Source: JAGVPT01 sp964439265 (GTDB taxonomy: Bacteria; Bacteroidota; Ignavibacteria; UBA10030; UBA8401). From it: a stretch of 64,000 bases of DNA. This document shows positions 26,849 through 34,520 of this stretch, in pieces (the first letter of the stretch is position 1; each line of letters starts with the position of its first letter). A program made the translations under genes and the position numbers. The notes beneath the pieces are model-generated. The model was not told where the DNA came from. It searched no databases and saw only the letters and a list, made by a program, of their open reading frames with translations. The stretch lies in NCBI GenBank assembly GCA_964439265.1, contig CAYTOA010000001.1:186001-250000 (forward strand). Reading direction: 5' to 3'.

Positions 26849-29321
26849 CGTGGTACTGCGATATCTTTGCGTTCCATTCTTTGTATGTTTTGTAGCCGCA
26901 CCATCGGTCCAATTCCATTCGGAAATTCTTGTTGCTTCCTCTCTTACCTCGCCGGATACGATTCAAGGGCATATCGCACGAGAGGAAGCGCTTCCTTTCC
27001 ATTCTTTCATGGGTAGCAGCGTTTCGGTCGGAGACACGATAGTGATGTACCCCAAACGAGAGTTATCCAATGGTATGATTGTTGATTTTCCGCCAACACA
27101 GCGCTACGAAATTCGAGTTGTCAAAGGGAAAGAGATTGTCCAGTTTCTCTTCCCTGGCGGAATGACGTCGACCGATACCAGCGGCGTAACGATGCCCATC
27201 AAGCTTGTGTTCAAAGGGGGGGGCATCCAGATTCAATGGGAAATGTTTGCGCTCGACGTCGATACTTCAGCCGATCATCTTTTGCGGTCGATGGATAATC
27301 ATGAAATGATCCAGAGACTATCGGCTCCGACAAATGCGGTGAAAAGTTTGATGGCACAGTTTGCGGGGTACTTTCAGCTTAAGATAAAAAATTTCGAAGG
27401 CGCCCGCGAATGTTTTAGGGAAGGCGTATCGCTCGATTCGACGCGGAAACCGTCCTTTAACTACGACGTTGCCTGCACGTATGCCCGAGAGAACAAAACG
27501 CAGGAAGCGCTCGCGTGGCTGCGGCGCGCCTTCGACAGCGGCTATGATAAGTACATTCATGCCTTGCGAAACGATTCCGACCTGACCTCGCTCCGCTCCC
27601 TGCCTGAATTTCATGGGATTGTGGGATCGCCGCTCGTAAGAAAGAGAGCGCTTCTCCTTGGACAAATTAAAGATCATCCGGGTGATGCCGGGCGGATCTA
27701 TTTTGATGTTAGCAGAAGCTATCTTGAATTGGCGGACGTCGACAGCTTCTATGTCGCCTTTGAGGTCTCGTTAAAAAATGGTTATTATCCGCGATTATCA
27801 ACATTCATCGGGGAAGAGTACTCATTGGTCGACAAGGACCCGCGGCTAGAATCACTTCTTGAGAAGTACGCCGATCAGAATCCGTTCCGCATTTCCTCGG
27901 AGTTTGATGCGGGTCTGCGGCCGATGACAGTGCGGCGCGTCGAGCTGGACCAGGACATCAATGATTTCACACAATGTCCGAATCTAGTTGAGATAAGGAT
28001 CATCCAAAATACCGAAGGAGAATTGTCGCCCGAGATTGCGGAGCAGAAGAGATTGCGGATACTCCGGTATATCAGCGGGGGTTTTAGATCTTTCCCAAGC
28101 GCGATTACACAATGCACTGCCCTTGATACACTCACTGCGGAAAGAGGGTTGTCGAAACGTCTGCCGGAGAATTTCGGCGATCTTGTGAACCTCAAACAGC
28201 TCAAACTGTGCAATGGCCGGCTTGAACTTCTCCCGCATTCTTTTCGCAACCTGGTGCAGCTCGGTGATCTTTCTCTCAGCAGCAATTCTTTGTCAGCCTT
28301 CCCGCCGGAGGTGTTGAGTTTAGCGAATCTTGCATCGTTGGACATTTCCGGAAATTCGATAGCCGAAATACCGGCTGAGATCGAAAACTTTTCATCCTTG
28401 ATAGCGCTCAACCTCGCCGACAATCGCATTGTCCGATTGCCGCACTCAATCGGAAAGTTGAAACAATTGAAACAGCTGGACCTATCACTAAACTCCCTTT
28501 CCGACCTTCCACAGGAAATAGGCGACCTTTCGCAGCTCGAGCAACTTGATCTATCCTTCAACGAATTGAAAAAGCTTCCGATAAATCTCCGCAATCTGCA
28601 CTCGCTTCATACGCTTATTGTCTATGGGAACCAGCTTGATTCATCGGAGATCGCGACGCTCCGGATTCTTCTCCCAAATTGCAACGTTATAGGTGATCAA
28701 CAAAATGTCTTTGAAAAACACATAAACGTTCAGGGAAAAACATTTCGTGATTCGACGTTAGGTATATCGTTCAACTATCCCGCCGATTTGTCTTTATCTA
28801 CAAAAAAAGGGGACAAGGATAGTTCGGAAGTCATTATTGAACTCTCACACCGGGTTGTCTACGAACAAGAGATAGATTCGACCACCTACAAATTTCCGTC
28901 CGATGCAGAGTTGACGATCAGGTTTTCCCGAGACCGATTTGACAATGTCGCTGAGGAAGCGGGTTTTCAAAAAAATGAACGGCTGAGTGATACGACAGAG
29001 GATGATGAAAGCGACAACACTCCTCCCGCACTCTGGGTCAGCGTGGGAAGACAGGGTATGGAGCAAGACGTCTCAGTGATCAGTTATGAAGGCTGGCGGG
29101 GGTTCTATGGAACAAATTTCACCGGAACCTTTGGCGAGTCGGACAGCAGCGAAGGAAGCGGCTATCAGGGGCTGCACGAATTTTATACTTCGTTAGGACG
29201 AAAAAAAATAGACGATGGAATCTCTGTTTCAGTATCGTTCTTCAACGAAAATTATGAGGATGAAGATGCATTCCACGCGGTGGTATCATCATTTCAATTT
29301 TACCCGGCAAGAGATAAATAG
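26838..29321 (+). CDS. Exported leucine-rich-repeat protein with TPR-like module
   Basis: This 827-residue protein has a signal peptide (1 to about 32, YLCVPFFVCFVAAPS). A beta-rich segment follows, then a TPR-type module near 205-260 (FNYDVACTYARENKTQEALA, then NDSDLTSLRSLPEF) that matches the one in the upstream protein. About eight leucine-rich repeats occupy 385-620 (for example LKQLDLSLNSLSDLPQEIG, LEQLDLSFNELKKLPINLR). A C-terminal domain of about 200 residues follows. I placed the start at the ATG at 26838, inside the end of the upstream gene, because it begins the signal peptide; the longer frame from 26640 is antisense-like filler. LRR domains bind proteins; the ligand is unknown. 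Confidence 0.83.
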   Translation: MKNNVVLRYLCVPFFVCFVAAPSVQFHSEILVASSLTSPDTIQGHIAREEALPFHSFMGSSVSVGDTIVMYPKRELSNGMIVDFPPTQRYEIRVVKGKEIVQFLFPGGMTSTDTSGVTMPIKLVFKGGGIQIQWEMFALDVDTSADHLLRSMDNHEMIQRLSAPTNAVKSLMAQFAGYFQLKIKNFEGARECFREGVSLDSTRKPSFNYDVACTYARENKTQEALAWLRRAFDSGYDKYIHALRNDSDLTSLRSLPEFHGIVGSPLVRKRALLLGQIKDHPGDAGRIYFDVSRSYLELADVDSFYVAFEVSLKNGYYPRLSTFIGEEYSLVDKDPRLESLLEKYADQNPFRISSEFDAGLRPMTVRRVELDQDINDFTQCPNLVEIRIIQNTEGELSPEIAEQKRLRILRYISGGFRSFPSAITQCTALDTLTAERGLSKRLPENFGDLVNLKQLKLCNGRLELLPHSFRNLVQLGDLSLSSNSLSAFPPEVLSLANLASLDISGNSIAEIPAEIENFSSLIALNLADNRIVRLPHSIGKLKQLKQLDLSLNSLSDLPQEIGDLSQLEQLDLSFNELKKLPINLRNLHSLHTLIVYGNQLDSSEIATLRILLPNCNVIGDQQNVFEKHINVQGKTFRDSTLGISFNYPADLSLSTKKGDKDSSEVIIELSHRVVYEQEIDSTTYKFPSDAELTIRFSRDRFDNVAEEAGFQKNERLSDTTEDDESDNTPPALWVSVGRQGMEQDVSVISYEGWRGFYGTNFTGTFGESDSSEGSGYQGLHEFYTSLGRKKIDDGISVSVSFFNENYEDEDAFHAVVSSFQFYPARDK

Positions 29322-29521
29322 ACCGGCGCAAATTATATGCTTCGGTTCTATGTAAGGGATGGCCGAGCAATGGCCGCCGATGGCAATCATTGAGACGGAG
29401 TGCGGCTTTGCCCGGGAGAATCGAATAACCATTTCGTTCCTGAACTTCCTTAACAGCACAATGAATCACCGTCTACCTGGTTTCCCAATATGTTTAAATC
29501 TGAGAATGAAAGGATCATATC

Positions 29522-29959
29522 ATGACGACTGCCGAACGACTCAACCTGGTTGCACCATGCGGAATCGATTGCGGGATCTGTGAATTGTATACATGCCGCA
29601 GCGATGCCCGGCTCTTCAGCGCTTTGATGACTAGAGGAATACCGATGGATAAAATCCCCTGTGACGGATGCAGGTCTATCGAAGGTAACTGCCCGGTCAT
29701 CAAAGAAGAGTGTGAAACATACAAATGCGTTGCAGAAAAGAAAGTCGAGTTTTGTTCCGAGTGTTCGGATTTTCCATGCACAAAACTGCACCCATCCTCA
29801 AAACGGGCCGATGTACTTCCTCACAATATGAAGGTATTCAACCTCTGCACGATCAAACGCGATGGAGTCGAGAGCTTTGTCGAAAGATCTCAGGGGATCA
29901 AGAAACGATATTATGCAGGGATCATGGAAGTCGGCAAAGGACCGCAACTCGTAGACTGA
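29522..29959 (+). CDS. DUF3795 Cys-rich protein
   Basis: This 145-residue protein has the DUF3795 pattern: APCGIDCGICELYTC near the start, then IPCDGCRSIEGNCPV, YKCV and FCSECSDFPC. The many paired cysteines suggest a zinc- or iron-sulphur-binding fold, but no function is established for the family that I know. ATG at 29522 follows AAAGGA at a good distance. It stands alone between two gene-poor stretches. Confidence 0.85.
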   Translation: MTTAERLNLVAPCGIDCGICELYTCRSDARLFSALMTRGIPMDKIPCDGCRSIEGNCPVIKEECETYKCVAEKKVEFCSECSDFPCTKLHPSSKRADVLPHNMKVFNLCTIKRDGVESFVERSQGIKKRYYAGIMEVGKGPQLVD

Positions 29960-30560
29960 GTGTCGATTCGCAGACAGCGTGATTGCGACAGGAAAAAGGC
30001 TTGAGAATGAAAAATCGACCCAGGGAAAATATTCTCATTTGATCTGATCCCCAAAGGTATGTTGGGCGCAGGAAGGAATGAGACCTAAGAATCATCCGGC
30101 TTGTTGGCATAGAGCTGGCCGGCCAGAAATTGGTCACCAATATGCCGTATCATTCTGCGATCTGCGCGGCGTCGTCAGTGCTCTTTGTTGTGTTTCACTC
30201 GATCCATTCCTATATTGTCTGCACACGGCTGCTACGAGGAAAAACCGGCAGCATCGACCGCTTCAATGAACTCCTAAGACCTGCAACGATATTGTTTCGA
30301 TTTCGATGTTCATTCAATGATCGAGCACGATGAACGACGCGACCTCAGCACTTCCAAGTTCTCATTCCAGGTGTTCCGCATCCCGTTCATGTCTCGGTTG
30401 CATTCTGAGGCAGCGCTGCATACCGTCAGGAAATAAGCAGCATCGCATCCGTAAAGATTGGTTGCGGACGAGATTGAGCTAAAGTCATAGGATTGAGCCT
30501 CCTGCGTATATCTATGGAGAAATATGATGCACGATTGAAAAAGATTTCATGGAGGATAGA
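29960..30560. other. 601-base intergenic stretch, nothing recognisable
   Basis: Short open frames on both strands here (for example 30130-30333) lack ribosome sites and family resemblance. A perfect palindrome CTGGCCGGCCAG lies at about 30115-30126. I see no tRNA, terminator or promoter that I would defend. Confidence 0.5.
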
Positions 30561-30854
30561 ATGGAAAACACGTACGAACGTAAGATTTCATCGGAAGAGG
30601 CGGCGCAAAAGTATTTTCTTGTTCTGAAGAATAAGCTGCAGTTTTTTCCATCGATTGGCACTCCGTTTCTAGTGAAGGTCGGAGCCAAGGAAAAGAGAAC
30701 CTTTGTAGAATCTTATCATTGTGAATGCCGCGGTCCGGAAGAACCTCATGAACACTTTTTTGTGCGTTGGTCCGGTTTAGCAAAAGGAGACAGGGTCGTC
30801 GTTCGAAAGAATGCTAAGAGGGAAAAGCGCTATTCGATCAGAATTGAGGAATGA
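30561..30854 (+). CDS. Small conserved protein of unknown function
   Basis: A 97-residue soluble protein. The ATG at 30561 has GGAGG five bases upstream; the ATG at 30549 overlaps that site and is less likely. The middle reads KYFLVLKNKLQFFPSIG, then SYHCECRGPEEPHEHFFVRW and GDRVVVRK, which suggests a small beta-barrel with a Cys-x-Cys and two nearby histidines that could hold a metal. No signal peptide. I do not recognise the family. Confidence 0.65.
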   Translation: MENTYERKISSEEAAQKYFLVLKNKLQFFPSIGTPFLVKVGAKEKRTFVESYHCECRGPEEPHEHFFVRWSGLAKGDRVVVRKNAKREKRYSIRIEE

Positions 30855-31040
30855 TAGCGTGACTCTTCGCTCTGCCGCAATTTGGTTTCCTCGGAACGAG
30901 AGAAGTAGCTGCAGAATCCTTCGTAACTTGCGCTTTGCATCCACTTGCAACAAAGGGTGAATCAGCGCGTAATTACCGAAAGACCCGGCGCGCTGCCTCG
31001 TTGCTCGCTGCACTAACCGACACATAATCCTCTAGAAATT

Positions 31041-32237
31041 ATGAGACACAAGCGTGCTGGAAGACTCGACATACTGAAAGCCATCCTATCCATTCCGCAA
31101 TTCTTCCGGGTTAAGCTTTCGCTCGTTTTGTTTTTCCTCCGGTATTTAAGGAAATTTGCAGTCGCCGATATCGGGGGACAACTCATCGTCCATTCACATC
31201 TTCCCCCCATCAACAGCGCAGCGTACAAAAGATTTGTCAGAGAACACTTGCTTAATAGGAACGCGGGACCGTCGCACGCCCAGATCGGATTGACGAATGC
31301 TTGTCCGCAGGATTGCGAGTACTGTTACAGTAAAAACAAGAAGGGGAGAGTGTTGGAGACAGAAACCATCATCAATCTGATCCGGGATCTGAAAAGCATG
31401 GGAGTGTTTTGGTTCGGATTCACAGGCGGCGAACCGTTATTGAATAAGGATATTGTGAAGATCGTAGAATCGATTGGCAGCGAAGGGGCAGCTAAACTAT
31501 TCACAACGGGATGCACGTTAACGAGGCAAATGGCGAACGATTTGAAAAACGCCGGACTTTTTTCTGTCTCTGTAAGTCTCGACCATTGGTCGGAGGAAGT
31601 GCACGACAGCGTACGCAGGTATAAAGGGGCCTATCGAACAGCGCTCAACGCCATAGATATTTTTAAGGACCTCGGAGGTGTTCAGGTCGGCGTTTCAGCG
31701 GTAATCTCGAGGTCCATGCTCCGAGAGAACCAAGTCGAAAAATTCTTGGAATTCCTGCGGGAACTCGACATCGACGAGGCGTGGCTGAGCGAACCGAAGC
31801 CGTCAGTCGAAAGCTGCTGGAATGATGATTTTGTAATTACAGAGCAGGAGCGGCTTGAACTATGCCGTCTGCAGGACCGGTACAATAAACATGGAGCGAT
31901 GACGATCAACTACCTCGGCCATTTCGAAGGACGCGAACATTTCGGCTGTTCGGCTGGCAACAAGATGGTCTATGTTGATGCCTGCGGCAATGTCAGCCCG
32001 TGCGTTTTTCTTCCTGTTTCTCTCGGGAATGTCCGTGAAAAATCGATTCGTCAGATATACTCTGAAATGAAACCGCACTTCCCGACAATAGATCGGTGTT
32101 TTGTGAACACGAACTTTCATTTGCTCCAAAAGTACTACCATAACGAATCTCCCATCGACATTGACAGCACCAAGAAGATCTTTGAGGAGGCCTCGTTGAC
32201 GCCGTTTGCAAGATTCTTCCAGCTCTATAACAACTAG
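31041..32237 (+). CDS. Radical SAM protein with SPASM/twitch-like C-terminal cysteines
   Basis: This 398-residue enzyme has the radical SAM cluster motif C88-x3-C92-x2-C95 (NACPQDCEYCYS), a GGEP motif near 129-132 for SAM binding, and further cysteines at about 303, 315, 321 and 353 (FGCSAGNK, DACGNVSPCVF, DRCF). Those resemble an auxiliary [4Fe-4S] site of SPASM or twitch maturases. Such enzymes modify peptides or proteins by radical chemistry. The N-terminal 80 residues, with an amphipathic LSLVLFFLRYLRKF segment, may touch the membrane. It starts a tight run with a membrane protein (8 bases on), a Cys-containing protein and a GMC-like flavoprotein. No precursor peptide gene is evident. The substrate is unknown. 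Confidence 0.87.
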   Translation: MRHKRAGRLDILKAILSIPQFFRVKLSLVLFFLRYLRKFAVADIGGQLIVHSHLPPINSAAYKRFVREHLLNRNAGPSHAQIGLTNACPQDCEYCYSKNKKGRVLETETIINLIRDLKSMGVFWFGFTGGEPLLNKDIVKIVESIGSEGAAKLFTTGCTLTRQMANDLKNAGLFSVSVSLDHWSEEVHDSVRRYKGAYRTALNAIDIFKDLGGVQVGVSAVISRSMLRENQVEKFLEFLRELDIDEAWLSEPKPSVESCWNDDFVITEQERLELCRLQDRYNKHGAMTINYLGHFEGREHFGCSAGNKMVYVDACGNVSPCVFLPVSLGNVREKSIRQIYSEMKPHFPTIDRCFVNTNFHLLQKYYHNESPIDIDSTKKIFEEASLTPFARFFQLYNN

Positions 32238-32245
32238 GTTTACGT

Positions 32246-32650
32246 GTGAATCTCCGGATATACAGATTCATTAGCATGAGCCTGACGGTCATTTTTGGAT
32301 TCGTCGGCCTCGCCTTCTTGCTCTTCAGTGCGGACATCCTTCGGTTCTTTAATATGGTGTCGGCAAGGTTAGGAATGCAGGAGGGAGTTGCTGCGGGTGC
32401 AAACCTTTATGTGGCTCTCGCTGTCTCTTATATGTATCTGGTTACACTCCTGGCGTGCCTCATGTATCGGAATCCACAGCATCGCGAGTATCCTTTACTT
32501 CTGATGAACGCCAAACTTGCGAGTGCGGCAATATCGGCCGGACTTTTTGTGGCAGTTCAGCCATTGTTAATATATCTTGTTAACGGAGTCGTCGATGGGT
32601 CTATCGGGGTGTTGGCTGCGATGATGTATAGCCGTGCAAAGAAGGGATAA
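32246..32650 (+). CDS. Small four-helix membrane protein of the radical SAM/GMC cluster
   Basis: This 134-residue polytopic protein starts with GTG eight bases after the radical SAM stop. Four hydrophobic segments can be seen, near 9-28 (SMSLTVIFGFVGLAFLLF), 50-72 (ALAVSYMYLVTLLACLMY), 85-102 and 103-125. No cysteine pair, haem or transport motif is visible apart from one Cys in helix two. It ends 3 bases before the next gene, so it is surely co-transcribed. It might anchor the soluble partners at the membrane or pass electrons; this is inference. Confidence 0.78.
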   Translation: MNLRIYRFISMSLTVIFGFVGLAFLLFSADILRFFNMVSARLGMQEGVAAGANLYVALAVSYMYLVTLLACLMYRNPQHREYPLLLMNAKLASAAISAGLFVAVQPLLIYLVNGVVDGSIGVLAAMMYSRAKKG

Positions 32651-32653
32651 CCC

Positions 32654-33241
32654 ATGAACCTGCGATTGAAGGCCCTCGATATTTTTTTCCCTCCTTCCAT
32701 CAGAAATGAACAATTCCGGCAGTTGGTGAGGTTAACAGCGAATGCATTCCAAAAAGAACCCCCGGATCTTTCTGGACTTGCATTTGACGACGCCTTACGT
32801 ACTTACGCACTCTTCACTCGAGATGAAGTGCTGAGATCTCCCGAAAAATCACCTTTGATCAAAGATCGCTTGTTCAATGGGGGATGTGACCTGGGCCGGA
32901 AAGCTCGCAGCAGTCTTAAGCTCCGTACAAAAGAAGACGTTCTTAATGCAGCCCGGATCCTGTATCGTACGATCGGTATCGATTTTTGCGGGCACGTCTC
33001 GGGAGATATTGTTGTCACTCAATGCTTTTTCAGCAGTTTCTATACGTATGGAGTTTGCAAGACGATGGCGTCTCTCGATGAAGGGGTGTTTGCCGGATTG
33101 TCCGGCGGAGGGGTATTTAGATTTTCACTGACAATAACCGAAAAAAATGATTCCTGCAGAGGAACCTTGACGTTTGAGGAAACCAAGAATGAAACGCGCA
33201 ATAGTCGTGGGTACCGGTGCTGGTGGTGCAACAGCCGCTAA
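32654..33241 (+). CDS. Cys-containing protein of the radical SAM/GMC cluster, family uncertain
   Basis: This 195-residue protein has an N-terminal helical half (about 1-105) and a C-terminal part with VTQCFFSSFYTYGVCKTMAS, LDEGVFAGLSGGGVFRFSL and a final DSCRG. Cysteines near 112, 124, 135 and 168 plus Asp142 recall the Cys/Asp pattern of the ATC-hydrolase family (L-2-amino-thiazoline-4-carboxylate hydrolase, PF14196), but the match is from memory and weak. No signal peptide. Its last 53 bases overlap the start of the GMC gene in another frame, so the Arg/Cys-rich tail (about 183-195) may be a product of the overlap. Confidence 0.7.
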   Translation: MNLRLKALDIFFPPSIRNEQFRQLVRLTANAFQKEPPDLSGLAFDDALRTYALFTRDEVLRSPEKSPLIKDRLFNGGCDLGRKARSSLKLRTKEDVLNAARILYRTIGIDFCGHVSGDIVVTQCFFSSFYTYGVCKTMASLDEGVFAGLSGGGVFRFSLTITEKNDSCRGTLTFEETKNETRNSRGYRCWWCNSR

Positions 33242-34490
33242 AGAACTTCAGGGGGAGTTCGACGTTACCGTCTTGGAAGCGGGGGGACCATTCCGCCCGT
33301 TCAATACGGATATTTCGCTCGTTGAAAAAATTAAGCGCGCCGGTCTTCTTTTTGATGAAAGAGAAATTCAACTTTTGTTTCCCGCAATGAGAATTCAAAA
33401 GACGGCAGATCACATGGTGTTGGTGAAGGGAATTGCATCGGGAGGGACAACGACAATCGCGACGGGCAATGCTCTGCGTATGGACACCGGTCTAAAAGCG
33501 ATCGGCATCGATCTGGATCCCGAATTTGAGGAGCTGTTCGCTGAAATTCCCGCCAGCACGGACCACCAGCGGCGCTGGCGGCCGGTCACGAAACGTTTGT
33601 TTGAGATTTGTGAGGAAATGGGACTCGATCCGCGGCCGACTCCCAAAATGGTCGACTATGCAAAATGCATCCGGTGCGGCGAGTGTGTGCTCGGATGTAA
33701 GCAGGGGGCTAAGTGGGACAGCCGAAAATTCTTGAACGCGGCGGTGGGCAAAGGAGCTCGTCTTGTAGAGCGCTGCATTGTCGAGCGATTCATTACCGAA
33801 AACGGTACCGTCAATGGTGTCGAGACACGGCGGGGATTGAAGCGGCAATTTTATCCCGCTGATCTTGTTGTCCTGGCTGCGGGGGGATTGGGAACGCCGG
33901 TTATTCTTGAAAATTCCGGCATTGACTGCCAACCTTCCATGTTTGTTGACCCGGTCCTGTGTGTTGCGACGGAATGGAACGATTCATACCAGAACAAGGA
34001 AATTCCCATGCCGTTCGTCGTTCAGCGCGACCATTTTATCATTTCTCCGTATTTTGACTATCTTAGTTTCTTCTTCAACCGGGACTGGAAATATCGTCCG
34101 CACAATACGCTCTCTCTTATGATAAAGCTCGCGGACTCGAACGCAGGAAACATAACAAACAAGGTCGTTGATAAACGACTTACCGGTACGGACAAAAAAC
34201 ATTTGCAAGAAGGAGTGGATATCTGTACTGAAATCTTAGGTCGCCTCGGCGCAAAAAGGGAGAACGTTTTTCTTGGATCCCTTAATGCCGGCCACCCCGG
34301 CGGCATGCTGCCGTTGACGGAATCCGAAGCCGCATCATTCCATCATCACCGGCTTCCCAGGAATCTCTACGTTGCTGATGCCACATTATTTCCGCAGTCC
34401 CTCGGGAATCCCCCGATATTCACGATCATGGCGATGGCAAAGAGGATAAGCAAGCTCTGCAAGTCTGGCGGTATGTATTCAAATAATTAA
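33189..34490 (+). CDS. GMC-like FAD oxidoreductase with a [4Fe-4S]-type cysteine motif
   Basis: This 433-residue flavoprotein has the FAD loop VVGTGAGGATAAKEL at residues 6-20 and a GMC-like C-terminus (NLYVADATLFPQSLGNPP, then FTIMAMAKRI). GMC enzymes oxidise alcohols or related groups with FAD. It is shorter than usual (500-600). It carries C160-x2-C163-x2-C166-x3-C170 (KCIRCGECVLGCKQGAKW), the spacing of a ferredoxin [4Fe-4S] site, which suggests electrons leave through a cluster rather than to oxygen. In place of the usual active-site HPxGT it has GHPGGM. The start is the ATG at 33189 after GAGGAAA, inside the end of the upstream gene. Association with a radical SAM gene recalls MftC/MftG of mycofactocin loci, but the other mft genes are absent. 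Confidence 0.87.
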   Translation: MKRAIVVGTGAGGATAAKELQGEFDVTVLEAGGPFRPFNTDISLVEKIKRAGLLFDEREIQLLFPAMRIQKTADHMVLVKGIASGGTTTIATGNALRMDTGLKAIGIDLDPEFEELFAEIPASTDHQRRWRPVTKRLFEICEEMGLDPRPTPKMVDYAKCIRCGECVLGCKQGAKWDSRKFLNAAVGKGARLVERCIVERFITENGTVNGVETRRGLKRQFYPADLVVLAAGGLGTPVILENSGIDCQPSMFVDPVLCVATEWNDSYQNKEIPMPFVVQRDHFIISPYFDYLSFFFNRDWKYRPHNTLSLMIKLADSNAGNITNKVVDKRLTGTDKKHLQEGVDICTEILGRLGAKRENVFLGSLNAGHPGGMLPLTESEAASFHHHRLPRNLYVADATLFPQSLGNPPIFTIMAMAKRISKLCKSGGMYSNN

Positions 34491-34520
34491 ATTTCATAGG
34501 GGGTTGAAAGGTTCGTGCTG

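Noticed and set aside
30130..30333. 67-codon frame in the gap after the DUF3795 gene
   Set aside because: Starts with a hydrophobic stretch but has no ribosome site and ends in atypical Arg/Phe-rich sequence.
30855..31040. Possible precursor peptide for the radical SAM enzyme
   Set aside because: I searched the gap for a short Cys- or Gly-rich frame with a ribosome site and found none.
31041..34490. Complete mycofactocin locus
   Set aside because: A radical SAM and a GMC gene are present but no MftA-like peptide, MftB, MftD, MftE or MftF, and the GMC protein carries a cysteine cluster motif not typical of MftG.
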